A DNA stretch of 64,000 nt from positions 806,001-870,000 of the forward strand of contig CP099605.1 in NCBI GenBank assembly GCA_024372625.1. The letters run 5' to 3'. Both the position numbers and the translations under genes were made by a program. This DNA is from Comamonadaceae bacterium OTU4NAUVB1. GTDB lineage: Bacteria; Pseudomonadota; Gammaproteobacteria; Burkholderiales; Burkholderiaceae_C. Within the stretch, counting starts at the first letter, position 1. Each line of letters starts with the position of its first letter. Shown here one piece after another: positions 18,247-30,114 of this stretch. The notes below the pieces were generated by a model that ran no database searches, was not told where the DNA came from, and saw only the letters and a program-made list of their open reading frames with translations.

Positions 18247-19631
18247 AGCTGGAACGCGATCGTCAGCAGCAGGCCCTCGGCCAGGTCGCGCACCACGCCC
18301 GGGCGGCGCGCGCGGAAGGTCTCCCCGGCCGAGGCGGTGGTCTCGATCCACTGGGCGAGCCAGTCGATGTCGTGGGCGCCGTAGAAGACGACGGCGGCCT
18401 CGTGGTTGAGCAGCAGGCTGCGCAGGTCGAGGTTGATCGAGCCGCACAGCGCCAGCGTCTCGTCCACCACCACCGCCTTGGCGTGCGCCATGAACGGCAG
18501 CATCCGGAAGATCACGCCGGCGGCGGCGAGGTCGCGCATGGCGCGCGTGCGCACGAAATCCGCCAGCCGGTGGTTGGACCGCCGCGGCATCGCGATGGTC
18601 ACCTGCACGCCGCGCCGCGCCGCCAGCCGCAGGGCGTTGCGCAGGCCGTCGTCGGGCACGAAGTAGGGCGTGATGGCGAGCACGCGGTGCTCGGCGCGGA
18701 AGCACGCGTCGATCAGCAGCGAATTGGCGGTGTCCTCGGTCTGGTCGGGGCCGCTGGGCAGGAACTGCGCGGGCGGCAGCGCGGTCTCGCCGTCCTGCGG
18801 CGCGGCGGGCGGCACCGGGATGTCGCGCGCCGCGTCCTGGCGCACCGAGCGCCAGTCGTGGTCGAACTGCTGCGCCGCCGCGTGCGCGACGCCGCCGTCG
18901 AGGTCGAAGGACAGGTCGCGCCAGGCCTGGGGGTGGGCGTCGTTGCCGGTGAAGTACTCGCCGGCCAGGTTGCGCCCGCCGGCCCACAGCCGGGCGTCGT
19001 CGGCGACGACCAGCTTGCGGTGGTTGCGCAGGTTGCGCGGTCCGCTGCGCCGCAGGCTCAGCAGGGGACGGAAGACGGCCACCTCGGCGCCGGCCGCGCG
19101 CAGGGCGTCGAGCCGCCGGCGCGGCAGCGTGAGCGCGCCGAAGCCGTCGAGCAGCAGGCGCACGCGCACGCCCTCGCGGGCGCGCCGGGCCAGGCGTTCG
19201 ACGGCCTCGGCGCCCAGCGCGTCGTCGCCGATGATGAAGGTGCACACGTCGATGCGATGGCGCGCGCCGTCGATCACGCGCCACAGCGCCTCGCGCGCGG
19301 CGGCGCCGTCGGCATGGAAGCGCGTGCGGCAGGGCGAGGGCGCGGGCAGCCCGAAGCTCTCGATCAGCTCGGCCGCCCAGTGGAGCGGGACCCGGGTGCG
19401 CGCCGGCCTCGGCAGGCCGACCGGGCGCAGCTTGCGCTGGCCGAACAGCAGGTAGCCCGGCAGCGCCACGTAGGGCATCAGCACCAGCCCCATGACCCAG
19501 GCGATGGCCGTGGCCGGCGGGCGCTGCTCGCGGCGCGCCCGCGTCGTCACCACATACACCAGCAGCGCGATCGCGACGACGAGGAAGTGCTGCGACGGCG
19601 ACGGCAGCCAGGCCAGGAACAGGGGGGTCAT
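18243..19631 (-). CDS. cls: Cardiolipin synthase-like phospholipase D family protein
   Basis: This 462-residue protein starts with two membrane helices (residues 10-28 and 42-62). Two phospholipase D catalytic motifs follow: HRKLVVAD with GGRN, and HAKAVVVDE with GSINLDLRS. This is the layout of bacterial cardiolipin synthases, which join two phosphatidylglycerols at the inner membrane. The start MTPLFLAWLPSP is the last ATG before the first membrane helix. The TAG stop overlaps the TAG of the ROK gene on the other strand, so the two genes end tail to tail with no room for a terminator. Confidence 0.88.
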   Translation of the reverse strand: MTPLFLAWLPSPSQHFLVVAIALLVYVVTTRARREQRPPATAIAWVMGLVLMPYVALPGYLLFGQRKLRPVGLPRPARTRVPLHWAAELIESFGLPAPSPCRTRFHADGAAAREALWRVIDGARHRIDVCTFIIGDDALGAEAVERLARRAREGVRVRLLLDGFGALTLPRRRLDALRAAGAEVAVFRPLLSLRRSGPRNLRNHRKLVVADDARLWAGGRNLAGEYFTGNDAHPQAWRDLSFDLDGGVAHAAAQQFDHDWRSVRQDAARDIPVPPAAPQDGETALPPAQFLPSGPDQTEDTANSLLIDACFRAEHRVLAITPYFVPDDGLRNALRLAARRGVQVTIAMPRRSNHRLADFVRTRAMRDLAAAGVIFRMLPFMAHAKAVVVDETLALCGSINLDLRSLLLNHEAAVVFYGAHDIDWLAQWIETTASAGETFRARRPGVVRDLAEGLLLTIAFQL

Positions 19632-19770
19632 CGGCGGCGAGGTTAACGCGCGCGCCGCAGCGCTTACGCTCGGGTGCCCCGGGCGCTCGCGCTCGCCTCC
19701 GTTGCTCGCCTGCGTCGCCCGCCCGCGCCATGTCCCGCCGTCCTCCGTCGCCTCCCATCGTCCGTCCGCC

Positions 19771-20643
19771 ATGCTGACCCTGCTGTTCGACGGCGTCGCC
19801 CACGGCATGGTGCTGTTCGTCCTGGGCCTGGGCCTGGTCGTCACGCTGGGGCTGATGAATTTCGTCCACCTCGCGCACGGCGCCTTCGCCATGGCGGGCG
19901 GCTACGTCGCGGTGTTCGCCATGCGGTCGCTGGGACTGCCGTTCCTCGCGAGCCTGCTGCTGGCCTTCGTCGGCGCGGCGGCGGCGGGCGCGCTGCTGGA
20001 GCGCACGCTCTACCGGCCGATGCACCGCCGCCCGCACCTCGATCAGGTGCTCTTCTCCATCGGCCTCGTCTTCATGGCCATGGCGCTGGCCGATCACCTC
20101 GCCGGCGCCGCGCCGCGCCACCTCGACCCCCCGGCCTGGCTGCTCGGTCGCACCGAGCTCGGCGAGGGCGCGCTGCGGCTGTCGATGGGCCACTACCGGC
20201 TCTTCGTGATCGCGGTGTGCGCGGGCCTGGCGGCGGCGCTGCAGTGGGTCTGGTCGCGCACGCGCTTCGGTGCGCGCCTGCGCGCCGCCGTGGACGATCC
20301 GCGCGTGGCCGGCGGCATGGGCATCGACGTCGGGCGGCTGTTCTCGGTCACCTTCGCCGCCGGTTCGGGCCTCGCCGGCCTGGGCGGCGCGCTGGGCGCG
20401 GAGCTCGTCGGCATCGACCCGGCTTTTCCGCTGCGTTGCCTGGTGCCGATGCTGATCGTCGTGGCGGTGGGCGGCACGGCGTCGGTCACCGGGCCGCTGC
20501 GCGCCGCGCTGCTGCTGGGCATCGCGGAGGTGGCCGGCCGGTACTTCGTGCCGGCGCTGGGCGGTGCGCTGGTCTACCTGGTGACGATCGCGCTGCTGCT
20601 GTGGCGCCCGCGCGGCCTGTTCGCGCCGGGGGGCGCACGGTGA
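19771..20643 (+). CDS. livH: Branched-chain amino acid-type ABC transporter permease (LivH family)
   Basis: This 290-residue permease has 8 hydrophobic helices and LivH words such as GLGLVVTLGLMNFVHLAHGAFAMAGGYVA at the N terminus and the cytoplasmic loop VDDPRVAGGMGIDVGRLFSVTFAAGSGLAGLGG. It forms one half of the membrane channel; the other half is the N-terminal domain of the next gene. Its TGA overlaps the GTG start of that gene. No substrate-binding protein gene lies next to the pair. No strong ribosome binding site precedes the ATG. Confidence 0.88.
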   Translation: MLTLLFDGVAHGMVLFVLGLGLVVTLGLMNFVHLAHGAFAMAGGYVAVFAMRSLGLPFLASLLLAFVGAAAAGALLERTLYRPMHRRPHLDQVLFSIGLVFMAMALADHLAGAAPRHLDPPAWLLGRTELGEGALRLSMGHYRLFVIAVCAGLAAALQWVWSRTRFGARLRAAVDDPRVAGGMGIDVGRLFSVTFAAGSGLAGLGGALGAELVGIDPAFPLRCLVPMLIVVAVGGTASVTGPLRAALLLGIAEVAGRYFVPALGGALVYLVTIALLLWRPRGLFAPGGAR

Positions 20644-23336
20644 GCGGGCTGCGGCGGACCGGGGAGATCGCCGGCTGGGCGCTGGTGCTGGCGCTGCCCG
20701 CCGTGGTGCCGTCCCAGGCGCCGCTCGTGGGCGAGATCGCCATCGTCGCGCTGTTCGCGGTGTCGCTCGACCTGGTGGTGGGCTACGCGGGCATCGTCTC
20801 GCTCGGCCACGCGGCGTTCTTCGGGCTGGGGGCGTACGCCGCCGGCCTGTTCGCCAAGCACGCGACGCCCGATCCGGTCGCCGGCCTGCTGGCGGCCACG
20901 ACGCTCGCGGCCGCCTTCGGCGCGCTCGCCAGCCCGACGGTGCGGCGCGGCAGCGACCTCACGCGCCTGATGGTCACGCTGGGCACCGCCGCGCTGCTGC
21001 ATGAACTCGCCAACGCCTTCGACGGCCTGACCGGCGGCGCCGATGGCCTGCAGGGCGTGGCGATGGGGCCGCTGCCGGGCGGCTTCACGTTCGATCTCGA
21101 CGGCCGCGCGGCGGCCGGGTACGCGCTGGCGGTGGCGCTGGCGCTGTTCGCCGTGCTGCGGCGGCTGGTGCGTTCGCCCTTCGGCGTCGCGCTGCGCGCG
21201 GTGCGCGATCACCGGCCGCGCGCCGAGGCCATCGGCATCCCGGCCGCGCGCCACCTGGGCGCGACCTACACCGTCGCCGCCGGGGTGGCCGGCGCGGCCG
21301 GCGCGCTGCTGGCGCAGACCACGGGCTTCGCCTCGCTCGACGTGCTGTCCTTCGCGCGCTCGGCCGACGGCCTGCTGATGCTGGTGGTCGGCGGCACGGG
21401 CTGGCTCTACGGCGGGGTGGCGGGCGCGGTCGTGTTCAAGCTGCTGCAGGACGCGCTGGCGTCGCTGGCGCCGCAGTGGGGCATGTTCTGGATCGGCTCG
21501 GTGCTGGTCCTGCTGGCGCTCGGCGGACGCGACCTGGTGCCGTGGACGCTCGGACGTCTGGGCGCCGGCCGCCGCGGGACCGGCGCGCCGTCCGGCGGCC
21601 GTGCGACCGAGGGCACCGGTCCCGACCGTGCCGGCGCCGCCGGCCACGCCGCCGGGAACGCCTTGGGGAACGCCTGGGGAAACGCGGCGGCCGTCGATGC
21701 CGGGTCCGACGACGTCGTGCTGGCGTGCCACGGCCTGACCGTGCGGCTGGGCGGCGTCGACGCGGTGCGCGGCGTGGACCTCGAACTGCGCCGGGGCGCG
21801 CGGCACGCGCTGATCGGTCCGAACGGCGCCGGCAAGACCACCCTGGTCAACCTGCTGGGCGGGGTGCTCGCGCCCGACGCGGGGCGCATCGTGCTCGACG
21901 GCACGGACGTCACGCGCGAGCCCCCGCACCGGCGTGCCGCCCGGGGCCTCGTGCGTTCGTTCCAGGTCGGCGCGCTGTTCGACACCCTGACGCCGCGCGA
22001 GACGCTGGCGCTCGCCATCGCGCGCCGCCACGCCGGGGGCGCGGACGGGTGGCGCCCGCTGGCGGCGTCGGCCGTGGCGGCGGAGGGCGCGACGTGGCTG
22101 CTCGAGCGCTTCCGCCTCGCCGCCGACGCCGACCGGCCCACGCGCGCGCTGGCCTACGGGCAGCGCCGGCTGTTGGAGATCGCGCTGGCGCTGGCTTGCG
22201 AGCCGCGCGTGCTGGTGCTCGACGAGCCCATGGCCGGCGTGCCGCCGGCCGAGCGCGAGGCCCTGCTCGAGACGCTCGCGGCGCTGCCCCCGGAGGTCGC
22301 GGTGCTGCTGATCGAGCACGACATGGACCTGGTGTTCCGCTTCGCGCGGCGCATCACGGTGCTGGCCGAGGGGGCCGTGCTGGCCGAGGGCGATCCGGCG
22401 GCGATCGCGGCGGACGCGCGCGTCCGCTCGGCCTACCTGGGTCCGGCCGGCGCCGGGACCGCTCCGCGTCCCGATCCGTGCGCCGATGCGCGCACCGGCG
22501 ACACCGGGTCCGTGGTGCCCGCGACCGCGCCGTCAGGCAGGACGGCGGCGCCGGCCCGCCCGACGGCCGCCGTCCCGCCCACGCGCGCACCGCTGCTGCG
22601 CGTAGAGGGCCTCGTCGCCGGCCACGGCGACGCGGTGGTGCTGCACGACATCGGCTTCGTGCTGCAGGCCGGGCGCACGCTGGCGCTGCTCGGACGCAAC
22701 GGCGCGGGCAAGACCACGTTGATCGACACGCTCGCGGGCACCGCGCGGCAGCGCGGCGGACGCATCCTGTGGCAGGGCGAGGGCGAGGGCACGCCGGTCG
22801 CGCTCCACGCGCTCGCCGCGCACCGGCGCGCGGCGCTGGGCATCGGCTGGGTGCCCCAGGAGCGCGGCGTGTTCGCGTCGCTCACCGTGCACGAGCACCT
22901 CGCGGCCTTCGCGCGGCCGGCGCGCGCCGGCCGCGGCCGCGCGCCGGCCTGGACCCCCGGACGCGTCTACGCGCTGTTCCCACGCCTGGCCGAACGCCGT
23001 GCCCACCTCGGCCGCCAGCTCTCCGGGGGCGAGCAGCAGATGCTGGCCATCGGGCGGGCGCTGATGCTGGCGCCGCGCCTGCTGCTGCTCGACGAGCCGC
23101 TCGAAGGGCTGGCGCCGGTGCTGGCGGCCGAGGTGCTCGCGGCCATCGAACGGCTCACGCGCGGGGAGGGACTGGCCGTGATCGTCGTCGAGCAGCACCC
23201 GCAGGCCGTGCTGGCCATCGCCGACGAGGCGCTGGTGCTCGACCGGGGCCGCGTCGCCCACGCCTCGGCGGCGCGCGAACTGGCGGCGCGGCCCGACCTG
23301 CTCGCGCGCTGGCTGGGCGCGGCCGGCGGCGCGTGA
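20640..23336 (+). CDS. Three-part LivM-LivG-LivF fusion: ABC permease plus two ATPases
   Basis: One uninterrupted frame of 898 residues holds a complete set of domains normally spread over three genes. Residues 1-305 are a LivM permease (VGYAGIVSLGHAAFFGLGAYAAG near 50, loop RAVRDHRPRAEAIGIPAAR). Residues 360-600 are a LivG ATPase with Walker A GPNGAGKTT, the LivG-type signature AYGQRRLLEIA and Walker B VLVLDEPMAG. Residues 650-895 are a LivF ATPase with GRNGAGKTT, LSGGEQQMLAIGRAL and LLLLDEPLEG. Ala/Gly/Pro-rich linkers of about 50 residues separate the parts. The GTG start overlaps the livH stop. All nucleotide-binding motifs look intact, so the fusion is probably functional. The substrate class (branched-chain amino acid or similar) is by family only. 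Confidence 0.88.
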   Translation: MSGLRRTGEIAGWALVLALPAVVPSQAPLVGEIAIVALFAVSLDLVVGYAGIVSLGHAAFFGLGAYAAGLFAKHATPDPVAGLLAATTLAAAFGALASPTVRRGSDLTRLMVTLGTAALLHELANAFDGLTGGADGLQGVAMGPLPGGFTFDLDGRAAAGYALAVALALFAVLRRLVRSPFGVALRAVRDHRPRAEAIGIPAARHLGATYTVAAGVAGAAGALLAQTTGFASLDVLSFARSADGLLMLVVGGTGWLYGGVAGAVVFKLLQDALASLAPQWGMFWIGSVLVLLALGGRDLVPWTLGRLGAGRRGTGAPSGGRATEGTGPDRAGAAGHAAGNALGNAWGNAAAVDAGSDDVVLACHGLTVRLGGVDAVRGVDLELRRGARHALIGPNGAGKTTLVNLLGGVLAPDAGRIVLDGTDVTREPPHRRAARGLVRSFQVGALFDTLTPRETLALAIARRHAGGADGWRPLAASAVAAEGATWLLERFRLAADADRPTRALAYGQRRLLEIALALACEPRVLVLDEPMAGVPPAEREALLETLAALPPEVAVLLIEHDMDLVFRFARRITVLAEGAVLAEGDPAAIAADARVRSAYLGPAGAGTAPRPDPCADARTGDTGSVVPATAPSGRTAAPARPTAAVPPTRAPLLRVEGLVAGHGDAVVLHDIGFVLQAGRTLALLGRNGAGKTTLIDTLAGTARQRGGRILWQGEGEGTPVALHALAAHRRAALGIGWVPQERGVFASLTVHEHLAAFARPARAGRGRAPAWTPGRVYALFPRLAERRAHLGRQLSGGEQQMLAIGRALMLAPRLLLLDEPLEGLAPVLAAEVLAAIERLTRGEGLAVIVVEQHPQAVLAIADEALVLDRGRVAHASAARELAARPDLLARWLGAAGGA

Positions 23337-23346
23337 GCCGATCCGC

Positions 23347-23829
23347 TCAGATCGGCAGCGCGGTCGTCGTCTTCACGCGGTCGAGCACGAAGCTGGTCTT
23401 GCAGTCCTGCACGCTCGGGTGCTTGAGCAGCGTGTCCATGACGAAGCGCGCGTAGTGCGCCATGTCGGCCACCACCACGCGCAGGAGGTAGTCCATCTCG
23501 CCGGTGAGCGAGGCGCACTCGACCACCTCCGGCCAGGCCTGGATGGAGGCGCGGAAGGCGTCCATCGGATTGCGCTTGTGGCGCTCGGTGTGCTTTTCCA
23601 GGCGCACGTTGATGTAGGCCATCAGCGGCAGGCCGACCCGCTCGGGCCGCAGCAGGGCGACGTAGCCTTCGATCACGCCGGCCTCCTCCAGGCGCTTGAC
23701 GCGCCGCAGCGTGGCCGAGGCCGACAGGCTGACCTGCGCGGCCAGCTCGTCGTAGGTGGCGCGGCCGTTGCTCTGGAGCGCGCGAAGCACGCGCAGATCG
23801 ATGGCATCGAGTTCGACTGAAGCGTTCAT
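23347..23829 (-). CDS. Lrp/AsnC-family transcriptional regulator
   Basis: This 160-residue protein has an N-terminal helix-turn-helix (LDAIDLRVLRALQSNGRATY, VSLSASATLRRVKRLEEAGVI, residues 7-55) and a C-terminal RAM ligand domain (about 70-155, EVVECASLTGEMDYLLRVVV). It is divergent from hpd-phhA. Lrp proteins often sense an amino acid and control the neighbouring pathway; here phenylalanine, tyrosine or a breakdown product is the likely signal. A palindrome in the shared promoter region supports this. Confidence 0.9.
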   Translation of the reverse strand: MNASVELDAIDLRVLRALQSNGRATYDELAAQVSLSASATLRRVKRLEEAGVIEGYVALLRPERVGLPLMAYINVRLEKHTERHKRNPMDAFRASIQAWPEVVECASLTGEMDYLLRVVVADMAHYARFVMDTLLKHPSVQDCKTSFVLDRVKTTTALPI

Positions 23830-23841
23830 CCGAAGTATTTT

Positions 23842-23854
23842 GCAGGAATCCTGC
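23842..23854. promoter_or_regulatory. Candidate Lrp operator upstream of hpd
   Basis: GCAGGAATCCTGC is a perfect 13-base inverted repeat. The left half with its flanks (TGCAGGAATC) recurs exactly 40 bases further at 23881. Both lie in the 132-bp gap between the divergent lrp and hpd genes. Spaced half-sites on successive helical turns are usual for Lrp-family octamers. Confidence 0.5.
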
Positions 23855-23961
23855 GTTCGTCCGCCGCGGGCATCGCAAGTTGCAGGAATCGTGTGCCGAG
23901 AGCGCCTAGCATTCGATGACACACCCCCCACCCGACGCCCACACCACTTCCGGAGACGACG

Positions 23962-25050
23962 ATGACCGATCTGTTCGACAACCCCATGGGCCTGCAAGGC
24001 TTCGAGTTCATCGAGTTCGCCTCGCCCACCCCCGGCGTGCTGGAGCCGGTGTTCGAGACGCTGGGCTTCACGCTGGTCGCCAGGCACCGCTCCAAGGACG
24101 TCGTGCTCTACCGCCAGGGCGAGATCAACTTCATCATCAACCGCGAGCCCAGGAGCCCGGCGGCCTATTTCGCGGCCGAGCACGGCCCGTCGGCCTGCGG
24201 CATGGCGTTCCGCGTGAAGGACGCCCACAAGGCCTACCACCGCGCCCTCGAACTCGGCGCCCAGCCGGTGGAGATCGCCACCGGACCGATGGAGCTGCGC
24301 CTGCCGGCCATCAAGGGCATCGGCGGCGCGCCGCTCTACCTGATCGACCGCTTCGAGGACGGCAAGTCGATCTACGACATCGACTTCGAGTTCGTCGAAG
24401 GCGTGGAGCGCCATCCGGCGGGCCACGGCCTCAAGCTCATCGACCACCTGACGCACAACGTCTATCGCGGCCGCATGGCCTTCTGGGCCGACTTCTACGA
24501 GCGCCTGTTCAACTTCCGCGAGATCCGCTACTTCGACATCTCGGGCGAATACACCGGCCTGACCTCCAAGGCGATGACGGCGCCGGACGGCATGATCCGC
24601 ATCCCGCTCAACGAGGAAGCCAAGAAGGGCGGCGGGCAGATCGAGGAGTTCCTGATGCAGTTCAACGGCGAGGGCATCCAGCACATCGCCCTGATCTGCG
24701 ACGACCTGAAGGCCACGGTCGACCGGCTGGCGCTGGCCGGCGTGCAGACCGCCACCGCGCCCAACGACTACTACTACGAGATGCTCGACACGCGCCTGCC
24801 GGGCCATGGCGAGAACGTGGCCGAACTGCAGGCGCGCGGCATCCTGATGGACGGCACGACCGAGGGCGGCCAGCCGCGCCTGCTGCTGCAGATCTTCTCC
24901 ACGGCCTCGCTCGGACCGGTGTTCTTCGAGTTCATCGAGCGCCGGGGCGACTACCGCGAAGGCTTCGGCGAGGGCAACTTCAAGGCGCTGTTCGAATCGC
25001 TCGAACGCGACCAGATCCGGCGCGGCGTCCTCGAAGCCGATCCCGCCTGA
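23962..25050 (+). CDS. hpd: 4-Hydroxyphenylpyruvate dioxygenase
   Basis: This 362-residue enzyme has two vicinal-oxygen-chelate halves. The iron ligands are visible in order: His in LIDHLTHNV (about residue 167), His in GIQHIAL (about 242) and Glu in PVFFEFIER (about 320). It converts 4-hydroxyphenylpyruvate to homogentisate with CO2 release in tyrosine breakdown. A GGAGACGACG ribosome binding site precedes the ATG. It is followed after 25 bp by phhA, so one transcript could take phenylalanine to tyrosine and onward. A transaminase for the middle step is not in the window. Confidence 0.95.
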   Translation: MTDLFDNPMGLQGFEFIEFASPTPGVLEPVFETLGFTLVARHRSKDVVLYRQGEINFIINREPRSPAAYFAAEHGPSACGMAFRVKDAHKAYHRALELGAQPVEIATGPMELRLPAIKGIGGAPLYLIDRFEDGKSIYDIDFEFVEGVERHPAGHGLKLIDHLTHNVYRGRMAFWADFYERLFNFREIRYFDISGEYTGLTSKAMTAPDGMIRIPLNEEAKKGGGQIEEFLMQFNGEGIQHIALICDDLKATVDRLALAGVQTATAPNDYYYEMLDTRLPGHGENVAELQARGILMDGTTEGGQPRLLLQIFSTASLGPVFFEFIERRGDYREGFGEGNFKALFESLERDQIRRGVLEADPA

Positions 25051-25075
25051 CCCCCCGCGTCCCAAGGAGTTCGTC

Positions 25076-25993
25076 ATGGACACGTCGGTGATCGATCAGG
25101 GTGCAACTTCGGTGAAGCATGGCCTGGCGGCGGGCGGCGCGGCCGCGCCGCAGCGGCCGGACTGGACCATCGACCAGGGCTGGGAGCGCTACACGCCGGC
25201 CGACCATGCGGTCTGGAAGACGCTGTTCGAGCGCCAGACGAAGCTGCTGCCGGGCCGCGCCTGCGACGAATTCGTCGCCGGCATGGCGCGCCTGCCCATG
25301 GGTGCCGACCGCATCCCGAACTTCGTCGAACTCAGCGAGGTGCTCGTGGAACGCACCGGCTGGCAGGTGGTGGCGGTGCCGGGGCTGGTGCCCGACGAGG
25401 TGTTCTTCGAGCACCTGGCCAACCGGCGCTTTCCGGCGGGCAACTTCATCCGCGGCGCGCATCAGCTCGACTACCTGGAGGAGCCCGATGTCTTCCACGA
25501 CGTCTTCGGCCACGTGCCGATGCTGATGGACCCGTCGATCGCCGATTACATCCAGGCCTATGGCGTCGGCGGGCTGCGGGCGAAACGGCTCGGCGTGCTG
25601 GACAAGCTGGCGCGCGCCTACTGGTACACGGTGGAGTTCGGCCTCGTGCGGCAGGCCGGCGGCCTGCGCATCTACGGCGCGGGCATCGCGTCGTCGTACA
25701 CCGAGAGCGTCTTCGCGCTCGACGATCCGTCGCCCAACCGCATCGCGTTCGACCTCGAACGCGTCATGCGGACGAACTACCGCATCGACGATTTCCAGGA
25801 GAGCTACTTCGTCATCGACGGCCTGGCGCAACTGCTCGAACTCGCCGCCATCGACTTCGCGCCGCTGTACGAGCGCATCGCCGGCCAGACCGACCATCAG
25901 CCCGGCGACGTGTTGCCCGAGGACCGTGTGGTCACCCGGGGCACCGGCCGTCATCACGCGGCCAAGCGTCCCCCGAGCGAGGCGCGGGCCTGA
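25076..25993 (+). CDS. phhA: Phenylalanine-4-hydroxylase
   Basis: This 305-residue protein is a monomeric bacterial aromatic amino acid hydroxylase. The iron ligands are in DVFHDVFGHVP (His-x4-His), and the third ligand Glu lies further on near FGLVRQAGGLRIYGAGI. It uses tetrahydropterin and O2 to turn phenylalanine into tyrosine. AAGGAG precedes the ATG. It follows hpd in the same operon. A pterin carbinolamine dehydratase (phhB) is not adjacent. Confidence 0.95.
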   Translation: MDTSVIDQGATSVKHGLAAGGAAAPQRPDWTIDQGWERYTPADHAVWKTLFERQTKLLPGRACDEFVAGMARLPMGADRIPNFVELSEVLVERTGWQVVAVPGLVPDEVFFEHLANRRFPAGNFIRGAHQLDYLEEPDVFHDVFGHVPMLMDPSIADYIQAYGVGGLRAKRLGVLDKLARAYWYTVEFGLVRQAGGLRIYGAGIASSYTESVFALDDPSPNRIAFDLERVMRTNYRIDDFQESYFVIDGLAQLLELAAIDFAPLYERIAGQTDHQPGDVLPEDRVVTRGTGRHHAAKRPPSEARA

Positions 25994-26017
25994 CGGAAGC
26001 GGAGCCGGGACGGGCCG

Positions 26018-27235
26018 TCACCGGCCGATCGCGGGCCACCGGCGGTGCAGCCAGGACCAGGCCACCAGCCCGATCGCCAGCATCAGCCCCGACGTCAGCG
26101 CCAGGGCGATCGCCGAGTGCATCACCAGCGGCGCGATGGCGCCGGCCACCAGGCCATTGGCGGTCGAGCCGATCACCGCCTGCAGCGAAGACGCCATGCC
26201 GCGCCGCTCCGGGTGCAGGTCCAGCACCAGCAGCGTGACGGCCGGCACCATCAGCGCCCAGCCGAAGGCGAAGATCGCCACCGGCGGCAGCGACCACAGC
26301 GGATGCGCCGGAAAGACGGCGTGGATGGCGATGTTGACCAGCGACACCAGCGCCATGATGAGGAAGCCGTGCCGGATCTGGCGCTTGGGTGGCACCTTGC
26401 CGGCCATGCGGCCGCTGATCCACGCGCCGGCCATGATCCCGCCGATGGTCAGCAGGAAAAACCAGAAGAAGCGCGTGGGCGGCAGGCCCAGCAGATCGCC
26501 CAGGAAGGCCGGCGCCGACAGCACGTAGAGGAACATGCCGTTGAACGGCACCCCGCTCGCCAGCGCCAGCAGCAGGAAGCGCGGGTCCGAGCACAGCTCG
26601 CGGTAGCCGCGCATCAGCGGGCGCGGGGCGAAGGGCTGGCGCTGGTCGAGGTGCAGGGTCTCGGGCAGCAGCTTCCAGTTGGCCACGAACAGCACCACGC
26701 CGACCGCCACCAGGAACCAGAACACCGCGTGCCAGCCCGCGTGCACGAACAGGAAGCCACCGACGATCGGCGCGATCGCCGGCGCCACGCCGAAATAGAT
26801 CGTGACCTGGCTCATCACCTTCTGCGCCTCGGCCGGCGGGAACATGTCGCGGATGACCGCGCGCGAGACCACGATGCCCGCGCCGGTCGACAGGCCCTGC
26901 ATGGCGCGGAAGAAGACCAGTTGGCCGATGGTCTGCGACAGGGCGCAACCCAGGGAGGCCAAGGTGAACACCGCCAGTCCCGCGAGCACCACCGGCCGGC
27001 GCCCGAAGCTGTCGGACAGCGCGCCGTGGAACAGGTTCATGAAGGCGAAGCCGAACAGGTAGGCCGAGAGCGTCTGCTGCATCTCCACCGGCGTCGCGCC
27101 GATCGACGCGGCGATGCCCGAGAACGCCGGGATGTAGGTGTCGATGGAGAACGGCCCGAGCATGCCCAGCACGGCCAGCAGCACCGCCAGCGCCCAGCGC
27201 GGCGCCTTCCAGAGGGTGTGGGCATCCGGGTTCAT
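26018..27235 (-). CDS. Bcr/CflA-family drug efflux MFS transporter
   Basis: This 405-residue membrane protein has 12 predicted helices and the DHA1/Bcr words [14 protein letters not shown] (helix 1), [20 protein letters not shown] (motif A, loop 2-3) and [22 protein letters not shown] (motif C region). Bcr/CflA proteins export drugs and small metabolites by proton antiport. It is convergent with phhA (24-base gap). The start [12 protein letters not shown] is chosen; an upstream frame extension exists but lacks the family pattern. The real substrate is unknown. Confidence 0.9.
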   Translation of the reverse strand: MNPDAHTLWKAPRWALAVLLAVLGMLGPFSIDTYIPAFSGIAASIGATPVEMQQTLSAYLFGFAFMNLFHGALSDSFGRRPVVLAGLAVFTLASLGCALSQTIGQLVFFRAMQGLSTGAGIVVSRAVIRDMFPPAEAQKVMSQVTIYFGVAPAIAPIVGGFLFVHAGWHAVFWFLVAVGVVLFVANWKLLPETLHLDQRQPFAPRPLMRGYRELCSDPRFLLLALASGVPFNGMFLYVLSAPAFLGDLLGLPPTRFFWFFLLTIGGIMAGAWISGRMAGKVPPKRQIRHGFLIMALVSLVNIAIHAVFPAHPLWSLPPVAIFAFGWALMVPAVTLLVLDLHPERRGMASSLQAVIGSTANGLVAGAIAPLVMHSAIALALTSGLMLAIGLVAWSWLHRRWPAIGR

Positions 27236-27322
27236 GCGGTCGTTTTCCTGTCTTTGTCGAGTGAAGGAACAGCGTCGCCCAAAAGCAGACGAGCGCCCGT
27301 AGGCGCTCGTCTGCATGTTCGC

Positions 27323-27414
27323 GGACACCGCGGAACCGGCTCTGCCGGGCCGCAGGTGTCGCCCCCTCGAAGGGGGTGGGCACTGCTACGCGAAGCGAGC
27401 AAGCCTGGCGGTGG
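27323..27414 (+). repeat. Interspersed REP-like element, copy 3, next to the rpoD stop
   Basis: This copy has CACCGCGGAACCGGCTCTGCC, then GGGCCGCAGGTGTCGCC, the hairpin CCCCCTCGAAGGGGG and a more diverged end (GCTACGCGAAGCGAGCAAGCC). It ends at the base before the reverse-strand stop codon of rpoD, in the gap between rpoD and the Bcr/CflA gene. Same orientation as the other two copies. Confidence 0.75.
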
Positions 27415-29787
<2,373 letters not shown>

Positions 29788-30114
29788 GGAACCTCGTACG
29801 ACAAGAATGGACAAGCGGAATCAGGCGCCACGAACCCGGCGCGGGGACGGACACGGAGAGCGAGGAAGCACGGGAGAACGCGGGGCGTTGTACTCCTCGC
29901 GCCATCGACGGCCAACGGCAAGATGTCGGGCGAACATTTGGAATGCAGTCCTTGCGGTGTATTGGCCCGTTTCCCGTCTGGGGAAATGCATTGCGCGTGG
30001 GGCCGGGTCCGGAGGTGCTGCTGTCGCTCTTGCCTGGTTTCGCGATCAGCGAAGCCGCACATTATAGCGGGTTGCTCAATTTCAAGGCATCCGGCGGACG
30101 CCGGCTACGCATCG
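29788..30114. other. Gap between dnaG and rpoD (rpoD leader region)
   Basis: These 327 bases hold no convincing gene. On the minus strand they contain a consensus -10 TATAAT (plus-strand bases 30061-30066), which suggests a dedicated rpoD promoter and a 5' leader of about 260 bases. No conserved riboswitch or tRNA fold is recognised. Confidence 0.5.
30061..30066 (-). promoter_or_regulatory. Candidate -10 box of an rpoD promoter
   Basis: Read on the minus strand the bases are TATAAT, followed by GTG. A TTGAAA lies only 13 bases upstream, shorter than the usual 16-18 spacing, so the -35 element is uncertain. Position between dnaG and rpoD fits a second promoter for the sigma factor. Confidence 0.4.
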
